NCBI RefSeq assembly: GCF_019857225.1
Contig: NZ_JAFJSY010000034.1
Coordinates: 1 to 64,000, forward strand
Origin: Streptomyces plumbidurans
Lineage (GTDB): Bacteria > Actinomycetota > Actinomycetes > Streptomycetales > Streptomycetaceae
Length of the DNA: 64,000 bases
Direction of reading: 5' to 3'
In this document: one piece after another, positions 18,349-27,380 of the stretch
Numbering within the stretch: the stretch's first letter is position 1
How the letters are laid out: every line of letters starts with the position of its first letter
Notes under the pieces: generated by a model
Databases searched by the model: none
What the model saw: only the letters and a program-made list of their open reading frames with translations
Told to the model about the DNA's origin: nothing
Made by a program: the position numbers and the translations under genes

Positions 18349-20352
18349 TTACTCGTACTTGGTGCGAGCTGCCGCCACCTGAGTGAGCACCTGCTGGAGC
18401 ACCTGGCTGCCGACCGGCACGAGCGAGGGCTCGTACGTCCAGGCGTGGCCGACCCACGGGTCGGCGAGGTGATCGTCGGGCAGCGGGGTCAGTCGCAGCA
18501 GCGAACGCCACAGCGGGTCGAGCAAAGGCCCGTAGCCCACGGCCTCCTCGCGGTCCGCGACCATCACCAGATGAACGCCGACGGCCGGGCCCTCGTCAGC
18601 GAGATAGCGCAGCTGGGTCACGGCCCGGTCGTCGAAGCCGTGCGGGAAGTCATTGACGATCAGGAGCTGTTCGGCTGTGTCGAAGCCGGGCGGCAGCGAG
18701 TCGGCGGCCCCGCCGCGCACTGCCATCTGCACCAGGTCGACGCGCTGGGTGAGCCGCGTCAGCACGTCCGACACCCCTGCCGCCCCCAGGGCGGGCGGGG
18801 CCGCGAGTACACCGGTCTGCACCAGCGGCGCGAGCGCCTTCGCCCCGGAGCCGGCCGGGTCGATGACATGCGTGGTGAACTCGCCCGCCGGATAGACCGC
18901 GAGCAGCCGGGCCGCCAGCGCCACGGCCGTCTCCATCGCGAGGTGCTGCAGCGCACCGGTGTCCGCGAGCGGGTCCTCGCCCGCGCCGGTGCGTCCGCTG
19001 TCGATCCACAGGCCCCGTTCGAGCGGCAGCCGGACCAGCATCGGGATCCGCAGCAGTTCGCTCTCGGGGAGCCGCAGATCGCCCAGCCGCAGCGCCATGG
19101 GCATTTCCATCGGCACGCGGTAGGCGTGCCAGACGGGGTTGTCCCAGCGGGCGTACGCGGGCGGCAGTGCGGGCTCGACGACGTCGGCCTCGGCGGTGAG
19201 CTGGGCGAGGTCGCGGTCGAGTACCTGCCTGGCCTGGTCGACCAGCTGCGTGTACTTGGCGCGGGCCGCCTCGCGCGCGGCGTCGCCCTGTCCGCCGATC
19301 CTGCTGCGCGGGTCGGACAGGACCTGGTCGAGTTCCTTCTCCATGCGCGAGTCCGCGAAGTCGACGGCGCTGCGGTACGCGGCCGTGCTGCGGGCCAGGT
19401 CCTCGAACATGCCCCAGACCTGGTTGTACAGCCGCTCGTCCATGGACCAACCGGTCGCGTCGCCCGCCACGGGCCGGGCCGGCTGACCGGGCTGCGCCGG
19501 GGGCGCGGTCGGCGGGGGCGGCGGCGGGGCGGAGTTCTGCCGCCCCGGGTGGCTGTAGTCGACCGGGCTGCCGGCGCCGGGAGTGGACGGCTGGGTGACC
19601 GCGGAAGGGTCGACCGGGTCCGTCGGGTGTCCCGGCTGACCGCCCTGGGGCGGGTAAGCCGACGAGGGGTGCGGGCTCGCGGGAGCGGGGGTGCCCTGGC
19701 GTGCCGGGCCGCTCTGGTCGGGGCCGAGCGCCGGGGTGGCGGTCTGGCGCGTACGGTCGCCGTCCGCCGCGCGCTGCGACGGTGCTTGTACGGAGCGGGC
19801 CAGGCCCTGGGCCACGGCTTCGTTGATCGTGCCCGCGAGCTGCCGGGCCTCGGACAGCCCCTGGTCGGTGAAGAGTTCGGCGAGGCCGCCCGCGTACCCC
19901 TGGCCCACGGCGCGCACCTTCCAGGCGCCCTGGCGGCGGTAGAGCTCCAGCGCGACGACGGCCGTCTCGGCGTCCAGACCGGTGATCGTGTAGCTGGCGA
20001 CCTCGGCGCCGTCCAGGCCCGTGACCGCGACGAAGGGGGCGGCCACGACGCCGAAGCGGCCCGGCCCGCCGGTGCCCGTGGGCAGGGCGAGCAGCACGTT
20101 GACGCGGTGCACCGCCTCCGGCATGGCGTCCAGGTCCACCGCGAGCCGGTGGTCGGCGGCCGCCTGCCTGGAGACCTCGAGTCCCGGCAGGTCCGGAGCG
20201 CCCGGGTGGGCCACCCATTCGAGGCCGCGCGCCTTTCCGTCGGCATCGCTGAGCGTGGCCGAGGCCACGATCGGTGTGCCGGCCGAGATCCGGATCTCGA
20301 GGCGGGCCTGGGAGAGCGGGTGGTTCTGCCCCCGCACCAGCTCGGCCGTCAT
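18349..20352 (-). CDS. TerD-domain protein fused to a degenerate FtsK-like domain
   Basis: 667 residues in three parts. Residues 1-190 are a TerD domain (MTAELVRGQNHPLSQARLEIRI, VVALELYRRQGAWKVRAVGQGYAGGLAELFTD). Residues about 195-300 are a Pro/Gly/Ser-rich linker. Residues about 300-667 are a helical segment followed by a domain that looks like an FtsK/SpoIIIE-type ATPase: a Walker B-like strand LLIVNDFP and a sensor-like VGVHLVMVADRE. The expected P-loop is replaced by LWIDSGRTGAGEDP, without GK[ST], so ATP hydrolysis is doubtful. It lies downstream of terD, 85 nt away, with a hairpin between. A role in Ter-type stress response is inferred from the domain only. Confidence 0.75.
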   Translation of the reverse strand: MTAELVRGQNHPLSQARLEIRISAGTPIVASATLSDADGKARGLEWVAHPGAPDLPGLEVSRQAAADHRLAVDLDAMPEAVHRVNVLLALPTGTGGPGRFGVVAAPFVAVTGLDGAEVASYTITGLDAETAVVALELYRRQGAWKVRAVGQGYAGGLAELFTDQGLSEARQLAGTINEAVAQGLARSVQAPSQRAADGDRTRQTATPALGPDQSGPARQGTPAPASPHPSSAYPPQGGQPGHPTDPVDPSAVTQPSTPGAGSPVDYSHPGRQNSAPPPPPPTAPPAQPGQPARPVAGDATGWSMDERLYNQVWGMFEDLARSTAAYRSAVDFADSRMEKELDQVLSDPRSRIGGQGDAAREAARAKYTQLVDQARQVLDRDLAQLTAEADVVEPALPPAYARWDNPVWHAYRVPMEMPMALRLGDLRLPESELLRIPMLVRLPLERGLWIDSGRTGAGEDPLADTGALQHLAMETAVALAARLLAVYPAGEFTTHVIDPAGSGAKALAPLVQTGVLAAPPALGAAGVSDVLTRLTQRVDLVQMAVRGGAADSLPPGFDTAEQLLIVNDFPHGFDDRAVTQLRYLADEGPAVGVHLVMVADREEAVGYGPLLDPLWRSLLRLTPLPDDHLADPWVGHAWTYEPSLVPVGSQVLQQVLTQVAAARTKYE

Positions 20353-20400
20353 CGCCCTCGTCCCCCCGTGTTGCCGATGTGTCGTGTGGTGTGTGCGCCA

Positions 20401-20425
20401 AGGGCCCGTCTCGCGGACGGGCCCT
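20401..20425 (-). terminator. Hairpin between terD and the TerD-fusion gene
   Basis: A perfect 10-bp stem, AGGGCCCGTC (20401-20410) with GACGGGCCCT (20416-20425), and a 5-nt loop. It lies just after the terD stop and may terminate or attenuate readthrough into the downstream gene. Confidence 0.65.
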
Positions 20426-20437
20426 GGCGGAGTCGCA

Positions 20438-21016
20438 CTACAGGTGCGGCAGGATCGCCGGCATCAGGTCCTGGAACGTACGGCCGTTGGCCGGGGTACC
20501 CAGGGCCGTCATCGTCCAGCCGGGACCCGAGCGGTGCACCTTCGCCATGATCTGGGCCGTGTAGGCGCCGCCGCCGGCCAGCGTGTACCGGGCGAGTTCC
20601 TGGCCGTTGGTCTCGTCGACCAGGCGGCAGAACGCGTTCTGCACCTCCTGGAACGTCTGGCCCGTGAAGGAGTTCACGGTGAAGACGATCTGGTCGATGT
20701 GGACCGGGACGCGGGAGAGGTCGACGAGGATCGCCTCGTCGTCGCCGCCCTGGCCGACACCGCCGACGAGGTTGTCACCGGTGTGGCGGACCGAGCCGTC
20801 GTCGCTCACCAGGTGGCGGAAGAAGACGACGTCGACCGGCTGCTTGTCCGCGAACAGGACGGCTGAGGCGTCCAGGTCGATCTCCCGCGTACGCGAGCCG
20901 AACAGGCCGCGCCGGGGAGCTGCCTGCCAGCCGAGACCCATGCGCACCGCGGCCAGACTGCCCCCGTCGTTCTTCTGCAGACTGATGGCCTGACCCTTTG
21001 TCATATTGACGGTCAC
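20438..21016 (-). CDS. terD: TerD-family calcium-binding stress protein
   Basis: 192 residues, the usual single-domain TerD length. The GTG at 21016 has GAGGGGA about 9 nt upstream; an ATG four codons in is the alternative. Typical blocks are present: MTKGQAISLQKNDG, VRMGLGWQ, REIDLDASAVLF, VFFRHLVSDDGSVRHTGDNLVG, GGDDEAILVDLSRVP and CRLVDETNGQELARYTL. The conserved acidic loops (DLDAS, DDG, GDN, GDDE) are the Ca2+ ligands known from TerD structures. The cytoplasmic protein is linked in Streptomyces to tellurite or oxidative stress and development. Confidence 0.94.
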   Translation of the reverse strand: MTVNMTKGQAISLQKNDGGSLAAVRMGLGWQAAPRRGLFGSRTREIDLDASAVLFADKQPVDVVFFRHLVSDDGSVRHTGDNLVGGVGQGGDDEAILVDLSRVPVHIDQIVFTVNSFTGQTFQEVQNAFCRLVDETNGQELARYTLAGGGAYTAQIMAKVHRSGPGWTMTALGTPANGRTFQDLMPAILPHL

Positions 21017-21178
21017 GCGCTGATTCCCCTCTCGAGCTGTCCCCTGTTGCCGCGGCGTCCGCGGTTGACCAGAACCCTACGCAGGCGCACCGAGCGTGCC
21101 GTACCCCGACCCGTACTTTGTGTCGGTCTTGCAACACATAGCGGATATACCGAGGTCCGGCACGTCACGGCCGCAGGA

Positions 21179-23317
21179 TCAGGCCAGGCCCGCCTCTCGC
21201 ATCTGGCGCAGTTCCTTCTTCATCTCGGAGATCTCGTCGCGCAGCCGGGCCGCGATCTCGAACTGGAGGTCGGCGGCGGCGGCCCGCATCCGTGCCGTCA
21301 TCTCCTCGATCTGGTCGGCCAGTTCGGCCGCCGGGCGGTCGGTCGGGACCGTCTCCTTGGCCTTGCCCTTCGCGGACCTGGCCCCGCCGGCCGCCTTGCC
21401 GCCGAGCGCGGGCACGGGTGCCTTGGCGCCCTTGCCGTCCTTCGACTTGCGGTAACCGGAGCCGAGCAGCTGTTCCGTGTCGACGTCCTCGCGGGCGATC
21501 TGCGCCACGATGTCGTTGATCTTCTTGCGGAGCGGCTGGGGGTCGATGCCCCGCTCCTTGTTGTACGCGACCTGCTTCTCCCGGCGGCGGTTGGTCTCCT
21601 CGATGGCCCTCTCCATCGCCGGGGTCATCTTGTCGGCGTACATGTGGACCTGGCCGGAGACATTGCGCGCCGCGCGGCCGATGGTCTGGATCAAAGAGGT
21701 GCCCGAGCGCAGGAAGCCCTCCTTGTCGGCGTCGAGGATCGCCACGAGCGACACCTCGGGCAGGTCGAGGCCCTCGCGCAGGAGGTTGATGCCGACCAGG
21801 ACGTCGAACTCGCCCGCGCGCAGCTCGCGCAGCAGCTCGACGCGGCGCAGGGTGTCGACGTCGCTGTGCAGATAGCGCACCTGGATGCCGAGTTCGAGGA
21901 AGTAGTCCGTGAGGTCCTCGGCCATCTTCTTGGTGAGCGTGGTGACCAGGACGCGCTCGTCCTTCTCGGTGCGGGTGCGGATCTCGTGCACCAGGTCGTC
22001 GATCTGGCCCTCGGTGGGCTTGACGACGACCTCCGGGTCGACGAGGCCGGTGGGGCGGATGATCTGCTCGACGACGCCGTTCCCGCGCGAGAGCTCGTAT
22101 TTGCCCGGGGTGGCCGACAGATAGACGGTCTGTCCGATGCGCTTCTGGAACTCCTCCCACTTCAGCGGACGGTTGTCGAGGGCGGAGGGCAGCCGGAAGC
22201 CGTGGTCGACGAGGGTGCGCTTGCGGGAGGCGTCGCCCTCGTACATGGCGCCGATCTGCGGGACCGTGTTGTGCGACTCGTCGATGACCAGCAGGAAGTC
22301 GTCCGGGAAGTAGTCGAGCAGGGTGTTGGGCGGCGATCCCGGCAGCCGGCCGTCGAAGTGCATCGAGTAGTTCTCCACGCCGGAGCAGGAGCCGATCTGG
22401 CGGAGCATCTCCAGGTCGTAGGTCGTACGCATCCGCAGACGCTGGGCCTCCAGGAGCTTGCCCTGCTTCTCCAGCTCGGCCAGGCGCTCGCCGAGTTCCT
22501 TCTCGATGTCGTTGACGGCCCGCTCCATGCGCTCGGGGCCCGCGACATAGTGGGACGCCGGGAAGACGTAGAGGTGCTCGTCGTCGCTGATGATCTCGCC
22601 GGTGACCGGGTGGAGCGTGGAGAGGGCCTCGATCTCGTCGCCGAACATCTCGATGCGGACGGCCAGCTCCTCGTAGACCGGGAAGATCTCGATCGTGTCG
22701 CCACGCACGCGGAAGGTGCCCCGGCTGAACGCGAGGTCGTTGCGCGTGTACTGGATGTCGACGAAGCGGCGCAGCAGCTGGTCCCGGTCGATCTCGTCGC
22801 CGACCCTGAGGGGGACCATGCGGTCGACGTACTCCTGGGGCGTGCCGAGGCCGTAGATGCAGGACACCGAGGCGACCACGACGACGTCGCGGCGGGTGAG
22901 CAGCGAGTTGGTCGCGGAGTGGCGCAGGCGCTCGACCTCCTCGTTGATCGAGGAGTCCTTCTCGATGTAGGTGTCCGACTGCGGGACGTAGGCCTCGGGC
23001 TGGTAGTAGTCGTAGTACGAGACGAAGTACTCCACCGCGTTGTTCGGCAGGAGTTCGCGGAACTCGTTCGCCAGCTGGGCTGCCAGGGTCTTGTTCGGTG
23101 CCATGACGAGCGTGGGGCGCTGGAGCTGCTCGATCATCCACGCGGTGGTGGCGGACTTGCCGGTGCCGGTCGCGCCGAGCAGGACGACGTCCTTCTCGCC
23201 CGCCCGGATGCGCCGGGCGAGGTCGGCGATGGCCTGGGGCTGGTCGCCGCTGGGCTGGTAGGGACTGACGACCTCGAAGGGCGCCACCGTGCGTTCGATG
23301 CTGGAAACGGGCCGCAT
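21179..23317 (-). CDS. uvrB: Excinuclease ABC subunit UvrB
   Basis: A 712-residue UvrB, the helicase-like subunit that verifies damage and recruits UvrC. Motif I GATGTGKSATTAW is near residue 47, the beta-hairpin YYDYYQPEAYVPQSDTYIEKDSSINEE follows, and then DEXX-box VIDESHNT, SATPG, and motifs V/VI GINLLREGLDLPEV and QTIGRAARN. The C-terminal UVR domain (QIEEMTARMRAAAADLQFEIAARLRDEI) is preceded by a Gly/Ala/Lys-rich linker at about 610-650. The ATG is 6 nt from the -10 hexamer TACGGT, so the mRNA is probably leaderless. Confidence 0.97.
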   Translation of the reverse strand: MRPVSSIERTVAPFEVVSPYQPSGDQPQAIADLARRIRAGEKDVVLLGATGTGKSATTAWMIEQLQRPTLVMAPNKTLAAQLANEFRELLPNNAVEYFVSYYDYYQPEAYVPQSDTYIEKDSSINEEVERLRHSATNSLLTRRDVVVVASVSCIYGLGTPQEYVDRMVPLRVGDEIDRDQLLRRFVDIQYTRNDLAFSRGTFRVRGDTIEIFPVYEELAVRIEMFGDEIEALSTLHPVTGEIISDDEHLYVFPASHYVAGPERMERAVNDIEKELGERLAELEKQGKLLEAQRLRMRTTYDLEMLRQIGSCSGVENYSMHFDGRLPGSPPNTLLDYFPDDFLLVIDESHNTVPQIGAMYEGDASRKRTLVDHGFRLPSALDNRPLKWEEFQKRIGQTVYLSATPGKYELSRGNGVVEQIIRPTGLVDPEVVVKPTEGQIDDLVHEIRTRTEKDERVLVTTLTKKMAEDLTDYFLELGIQVRYLHSDVDTLRRVELLRELRAGEFDVLVGINLLREGLDLPEVSLVAILDADKEGFLRSGTSLIQTIGRAARNVSGQVHMYADKMTPAMERAIEETNRRREKQVAYNKERGIDPQPLRKKINDIVAQIAREDVDTEQLLGSGYRKSKDGKGAKAPVPALGGKAAGGARSAKGKAKETVPTDRPAAELADQIEEMTARMRAAAADLQFEIAARLRDEISEMKKELRQMREAGLA

Positions 23318-23323
23318 GGAACC

Positions 23324-23346
23324 ACCGTACGACCCGGCACTGACAA
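23324..23346 (-). promoter_or_regulatory. RecA-NDp/PafBC-type promoter of uvrB
   Basis: On the minus strand TTGTCAGTG (23346-23338), 8 nt, TACGGT (23329-23324), an exact consensus match. Only 6 nt separate the hexamer from the uvrB ATG at 23317, so transcription should start at the initiation codon. Confidence 0.82.
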
Positions 23347-23356
23347 CGCGGTCCGG

Positions 23357-24220
23357 TCAGCGCTTCTGCGGGGTGCGTGGGGTGCGCCGGCCCTGGGGCC
23401 GGACGGGGCGCAGCGGTGGGCGGCGGGTCGTGTGGTGGACCTCCGGATGCGCCGGGACGCCCGGCTTGTGCTCGACGGGGGTCCAGTCGGGCTTGCCCAT
23501 GACCAGCATCGGGTCGAACATCACGACCGCACCGGCGAGGACGAGGAACGCCAGCGGGCCGACGAGCATGGGCCACAGCAGTGCGGCGGGAGATTCACCG
23601 GTGACGGGGGCGCCCATGTGGTGGAGGTGGACGCTGAGGGCCGCCATGCCCGTGTAGTGCATGCCGCTGACGGCGAGCCCCATCACGAGGCTCGCGCCGA
23701 CGCTCCACATGAACCCTCTGACCTGCCCGGCCGCCCACAGTGCGGCTGTCGCGGCGCACATCGCTATGACGACGGAGAGGGCGACGGTCACCGTGTTGTA
23801 CTCGAACTTGCCGTTCAGCCGCATTCCGGCCATGCCCAGGTAGTGCATGGACGCGATGCCCAGGCCGGTGATCGTGCCCCCGGTGAACAGGGCCGTTCCC
23901 TTGGCGCCCTTGTAGCCGACGATGAAGATCCCGACGCCCACCATCACTATGGCGACCCCGAGACTGGCGAAGGTCATCGGTCTGTCGTAGTGGATGGGCG
24001 CCCCTTTGACCGTGAAGCCCATCATCGCCACGAAGTGCATGGTCCATATGCCGGAGCCGATGGCCGCCGCGCCGAGGGCGAGCCAGCCGGGGCGCCAGGA
24101 CGCCACGAGCATCGATCTGGTGGTGCAGCGCAGGCCGAGGGCCCCACCGAGCGAGGCCATGAGGTAGGCCACCACCGGTGTGACGAGTCCGTACGTGAAT
24201 CCGTCGACCGTGCCTTGCAT
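23357..24220 (-). CDS. MHYT-domain integral membrane sensor protein
   Basis: 287 residues from the ATG at 24220 (GGAAGGG about 9 nt upstream). About seven membrane spans carry the three MHYT-type motifs: WTMHFVAMMGF, ASMHYLGMAGM and GMHYTGMAALS. In this family the Met/His pairs are proposed to bind copper and sense gases such as O2, NO or CO. The basic Pro/Arg-rich C-terminal tail (about 45 residues) is cytoplasmic, and no GGDEF, EAL or kinase output domain is fused, so the signalling partner is unknown. It is divergent from glpQ with a 278-nt gap between them and lies 39 nt from the uvrB start. Confidence 0.9.
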   Translation of the reverse strand: MQGTVDGFTYGLVTPVVAYLMASLGGALGLRCTTRSMLVASWRPGWLALGAAAIGSGIWTMHFVAMMGFTVKGAPIHYDRPMTFASLGVAIVMVGVGIFIVGYKGAKGTALFTGGTITGLGIASMHYLGMAGMRLNGKFEYNTVTVALSVVIAMCAATAALWAAGQVRGFMWSVGASLVMGLAVSGMHYTGMAALSVHLHHMGAPVTGESPAALLWPMLVGPLAFLVLAGAVVMFDPMLVMGKPDWTPVEHKPGVPAHPEVHHTTRRPPLRPVRPQGRRTPRTPQKR

Positions 24221-24498
24221 GCGCGGCTGCCCTTCCCGCCCTCTACGTCCCGTAACTCGCCGAAAACGCCCCCTCCCAGGACCGCCCGAGCGGTCAGGGT
24301 TGAGGCAGAGAGTATGACTCCCACCGGAATGGTCGAACGATTTTCCGGCAAAGAAACACGTCGTTGCCTCACTTGTGCGGCACCAGTGAGCGGTCATGGG
24401 CAACACCATTCGATGTGTGGCCATTCTGCACCCCGGCGACGTTCACGCTCTGCTGTCACAGTTGATCTGTCCGTGATCAACCGACGTGAGGGGTACGC
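24221..24498. other. Divergent intergenic region between the MHYT and glpQ genes
   Basis: 278 bases containing the promoters of both flanking genes. A single GTTCAC (24441-24446) resembles half of a Streptomyces PHO box, but no second direct repeat with 11-nt phasing is present. No gene is seen. Confidence 0.4.
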
Positions 24499-25410
24499 AT
24501 GTACGCGCGCGCAGTCGCCGCCATCTCCACCGCGCTCCTGGGGGCCGCCGCCCTGCTGATGCCCGGGTCCGACGCCCGGGCGGGTGCCCACGCCCACGCG
24601 GACTCCCCCGTCAGGGCGGGCGGCACCGGTGTGCGGCAGCTGGTCATCGGTCACCGGGGGGCCTCGGCGCAGGCGCCCGAGAACACGCTCGCAGCCATCG
24701 ACAGGGCCGCCGAGCTGGGGATCTCCTGGGTCGAGAACGACGTGCAGCGCACCCGGGACGGCGAGCTGGTGGTCATCCACGACGACAGCCTCCAGCGCAC
24801 CACGGATGTGAAGAAGGTCTTCCCCGGGCGGGCGCCCTGGAAGGTGAAGGACTTCACCGCCTCCGAGATCGCCCGCCTGGACGCGGGCAGCTGGTTCGGC
24901 CCGCGGTTCACCGGCACGCGCGTGCCCACGCTGAAGCAGTACATGCGCCGCGTCGAGCACAACCGCCAGAAGCTGGTCCTGGAGATCAAGAACCCCGAGC
25001 TGTACCCGGGCATCGAGCAGCAGATCCTGAAGCTCCTCGGCAACGAGGGCTGGCTCGACCGGCCGCATCTGACCGGCCGCCTGATCGTGCAGAGCTTCAG
25101 CGCGGACAGCCTGCGGATCGTCCACGATCTGAAGCCCGCCGTCACGACGGCCTTCCTCGGCACGCCCGGCGTAGCGGACCTGCCCGGCTACGCGGCCTTC
25201 ACCGACGGGATCAATCCGTCGTACGGCACGATCTCGCGGGGCTACGTCTCCGCCGTGCACTCCGTCGCGGGACCGCACGGCCGGCCCCTGCGCGTCCTCG
25301 CCTGGACCGTCGACGACGCGGACACCGCCCGCCGGGTCGCCGGGTACGGCGTCGACGGCGTCATCTCCGACAAGCCCGACGTCGTCCGGGACGCCTTGCA
25401 AACCCCCTGA
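24499..25410 (+). CDS. glpQ: Secreted glycerophosphodiester phosphodiesterase
   Basis: 303 residues. The first about 28 form a signal peptide (MYARAVAAISTALLGAAALL..DARA-GA), so the enzyme is exported. The GDPD catalytic core is clear: VIGHRGASAQAPENTLAAIDRA with the His-Arg-Gly, then WVENDVQRTRDGELVVIHDDSLQRTT with metal-binding Glu-x-Asp and the second catalytic His, and the C-terminal VLAWTVDDADTARRVAGYGVDGVISDKPD. It hydrolyses glycerophosphodiesters to glycerol 3-phosphate and alcohol, salvaging phosphorus. Homologues in Streptomyces belong to the PhoP regulon; here the PHO-box evidence is weak. Confidence 0.95.
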   Translation: MYARAVAAISTALLGAAALLMPGSDARAGAHAHADSPVRAGGTGVRQLVIGHRGASAQAPENTLAAIDRAAELGISWVENDVQRTRDGELVVIHDDSLQRTTDVKKVFPGRAPWKVKDFTASEIARLDAGSWFGPRFTGTRVPTLKQYMRRVEHNRQKLVLEIKNPELYPGIEQQILKLLGNEGWLDRPHLTGRLIVQSFSADSLRIVHDLKPAVTTAFLGTPGVADLPGYAAFTDGINPSYGTISRGYVSAVHSVAGPHGRPLRVLAWTVDDADTARRVAGYGVDGVISDKPDVVRDALQTP

Positions 25411-25430
25411 ACCCGCCGCTCGCACGGGCG

Positions 25431-25453
25431 TTGTCAGTGGCGGGTCGTACGGT
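25431..25453 (+). promoter_or_regulatory. RecA-NDp/PafBC-type promoter of ogt
   Basis: TTGTCAGTG (25431-25439), 8 nt, TACGGT (25448-25453), an exact consensus match with the same -10 hexamer as uvrB. Only 6 nt separate it from the ogt ATG at 25460, predicting a leaderless mRNA. Confidence 0.82.
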
Positions 25454-25459
25454 GGGCGC

Positions 25460-26014
25460 ATGGACAGCCACGGGCAGTACGAACAGCAGGTCGTGTGGGC
25501 GGTGCTCGACACGGAGATCGGTCCGCTGCTGCTGGCCGCGACCCGCGAGGGCCTGGTCAACGTCGTCTTCCACGCCACCGACCCGGTGCGCGGCAAGGCG
25601 CTCGACCGGCTCGCGTCCCGGCTGGGCGCCGAGCCCGTCGAGGCACCGGACTCACCGCTGCTGGCCGAGGCGATACGTCAGGTCCGGGCGTACTTCGCGG
25701 GCGAGCGGCGCGACTTCGAGCTGCCGCTGGACTGGTCGCTGATCTCCGGCTTCAACCGGCAGGTGCTGCGCGAACTGGCCTCCGGCGTTCCGTACGGCGC
25801 GGTCGTGGGCTATGGCGACCTGGCCGGGCGGGTGGGCCAGCCGGGTGCGGCCCAGGCGGTCGGGACGGCGATGGGGTCCAATCCGCTGCCGGTCGTCGTG
25901 CCCTGCCACCGGGTGGTGGAGAGCGACGGGGGCATCGGCGGGTTCGGGGGCGGGCTGGAGACGAAGCGCAAGCTGCTCGCCCTGGAGGGAGTGCTCCCCG
26001 AGCCCCTGTTCTGA
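25460..26014 (+). CDS. ogt: Methylated-DNA--protein-cysteine methyltransferase
   Basis: 184 residues, the usual length for Ogt. The suicide acceptor Cys lies in VVVPCHRVV (about residue 151). The DNA-reading helix-turn-helix segment contains the Arg finger region (NRQVLRELASGVPYGAVVGYGDLAGRVGQPGAAQAVGTAMGSNPL), and the C-terminus has GGFGGGLETKRKLLALEG. It removes methyl or alkyl groups from O6-guanine and O4-thymine in one turnover. No Ada-type N-terminal zinc domain is fused. Its promoter matches those of uvrA, uvrB and uvrC. Confidence 0.96.
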   Translation: MDSHGQYEQQVVWAVLDTEIGPLLLAATREGLVNVVFHATDPVRGKALDRLASRLGAEPVEAPDSPLLAEAIRQVRAYFAGERRDFELPLDWSLISGFNRQVLRELASGVPYGAVVGYGDLAGRVGQPGAAQAVGTAMGSNPLPVVVPCHRVVESDGGIGGFGGGLETKRKLLALEGVLPEPLF

Positions 26015-26120
26015 GGGGGGTGCGCCAGGGGTGGCCGGGAGCGGACGGCAGTAGCAGACTCGGTCATGCGCACAGCCACTGGCATCCGAGGAATCGGAGC
26101 CGAAGGGACGGCGATCACGC

Positions 26121-27347
26121 ATGAGCGCAAACAGGGCAGTCGCGTATCTCAAGCCGGGAGCGGTGGAAGTCAGGACCATCGACTACCCGACGCTTGAACT
26201 CCAGGACGGGCCGGGGGTGGCACCGGACAATGTCGGCCGCAAGGCCCGGCACGGTGTGATCCTCAAGGTCCTCGCCACCAATATCTGCGGGAGCGACCAG
26301 CACATGGTGCGCGGGCGGACGACCGCACCGGAGGGGCTGGTCCTCGGGCACGAGATCACCGGAGAGGTCGTCGAACGGGGTCCGGACGTCGAGTTCGTCG
26401 AAGTCGGCGACATCGTCTCCGTACCGTTCAACATCGCCTGCGGACGGTGCCGCAACTGCAAGGAACGCAAGACCGGCATCTGCCTGAACGTCAACCCGGC
26501 CCGCCCCGGTGCGGCCTACGGCTATGTCGACATGGGCGGCTGGGTCGGCGGTCAGGCCGAGTACGCCATGATCCCGTACGCGGACTTCAACGTGCTGAAG
26601 TTCCCCGACCGGGACGAGGCGCGCGAGAAGCTGCTCGATCTGACCATGCTGTCGGACATCTTCCCGACCGGCTTCCACGGCGTGGTGAGTTCGGGCGCCG
26701 GGGTCGGCTCGACGGTGTACATCGCCGGAGCGGGCCCGGTCGGTCTGGCGGCGGCCGCGTCCGCGCAGCTGCTGGGTGCCGCCGTGGTCGTGGTCGGCGA
26801 CCTCAACCCCGAACGCCTCGCCCAGGCGCGCAGCTTCGGCTGCGAGACCGTCGACGTCTCGCAGGGCCCCGTGGAGGACCAGCTCGCGCAGATCCTCGGG
26901 GAGCCCGAGGTGGACGCGGCGGTCGACGCGGTCGGCTTTGAAGCACGAGCGCACGGGAAGGACGCTCAGGAGGCGCCCGCCACGGTGCTCAACTCCCTGA
27001 TGGGCATCACGCGCGCGGGCGGCGCCCTCGGCATCCCCGGTCTCTACGTCACTGACGACCCCGGCGGGATCGACGAGGACGCGAAGTCCGGGACGCTGAA
27101 GGTGCGGCTCGGCCTGGGCTGGGCCAAGAGCCACCACTTCACGACCGGACAGTGCCCGGTGATGAAGTACCACCGCGGGCTGATGATGGCGATCCTGCAC
27201 GGGCGTGTGCACATCGCCAAGGCGGTCAACGCGACCGTGATCGGTCTGGACGACGCACCGCGCGGCTACGCCGAGTTCGACCAGGGCGCCAGCCGCAAGT
27301 ACGTGCTCGATCCGCACGGGGTGCTGAAGGGGGTACGGCCCGTCTGA
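26121..27347 (+). CDS. fdhA: Glutathione-independent, zinc-dependent formaldehyde dehydrogenase
   Basis: A 408-residue medium-chain alcohol dehydrogenase of the Pseudomonas-type formaldehyde dehydrogenase (dismutase) group. Catalytic zinc ligands are in NICGSDQHMVRG and GHEITGEV. The structural zinc loop is CGRCRNCKERKTGIC (four Cys). The GYVDMGGWVGGQAEYAM and ADFNVLKFPD segments are hallmarks of FdhA. The Rossmann motif is VYIAGAGPVGLAAAASAQLLGA, with NAD(H) kept bound in this group. It should oxidise formaldehyde to formate without added thiol. The gene is 106 nt after ogt, giving a possible alkylation/formaldehyde detoxification neighbourhood, but no shared promoter is visible. A strong hairpin follows. 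Confidence 0.93.
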   Translation: MSANRAVAYLKPGAVEVRTIDYPTLELQDGPGVAPDNVGRKARHGVILKVLATNICGSDQHMVRGRTTAPEGLVLGHEITGEVVERGPDVEFVEVGDIVSVPFNIACGRCRNCKERKTGICLNVNPARPGAAYGYVDMGGWVGGQAEYAMIPYADFNVLKFPDRDEAREKLLDLTMLSDIFPTGFHGVVSSGAGVGSTVYIAGAGPVGLAAAASAQLLGAAVVVVGDLNPERLAQARSFGCETVDVSQGPVEDQLAQILGEPEVDAAVDAVGFEARAHGKDAQEAPATVLNSLMGITRAGGALGIPGLYVTDDPGGIDEDAKSGTLKVRLGLGWAKSHHFTTGQCPVMKYHRGLMMAILHGRVHIAKAVNATVIGLDDAPRGYAEFDQGASRKYVLDPHGVLKGVRPV

Positions 27348-27380
27348 GCCCCAGTCCGTCCGAACCCCGGCGAGCAACGA

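Noticed and set aside
17109..21016. A complete tellurite-resistance (ter) operon
   Set aside because: Only TerC and TerD-domain genes are present, with hairpins between them; terA, terB, terZ and partner ATPases are absent.
24441..24459. PHO box before glpQ
   Set aside because: Only one GTTCAC is present; the following 11-nt units (GCTGTCACAGT) do not match, so PhoP control is not supported by sequence here.
21047..24559. A 1170-codon open frame on the plus strand across uvrB and the MHYT gene
   Set aside because: It spans two well-identified genes on the other strand and shows no domain; a composition artefact.
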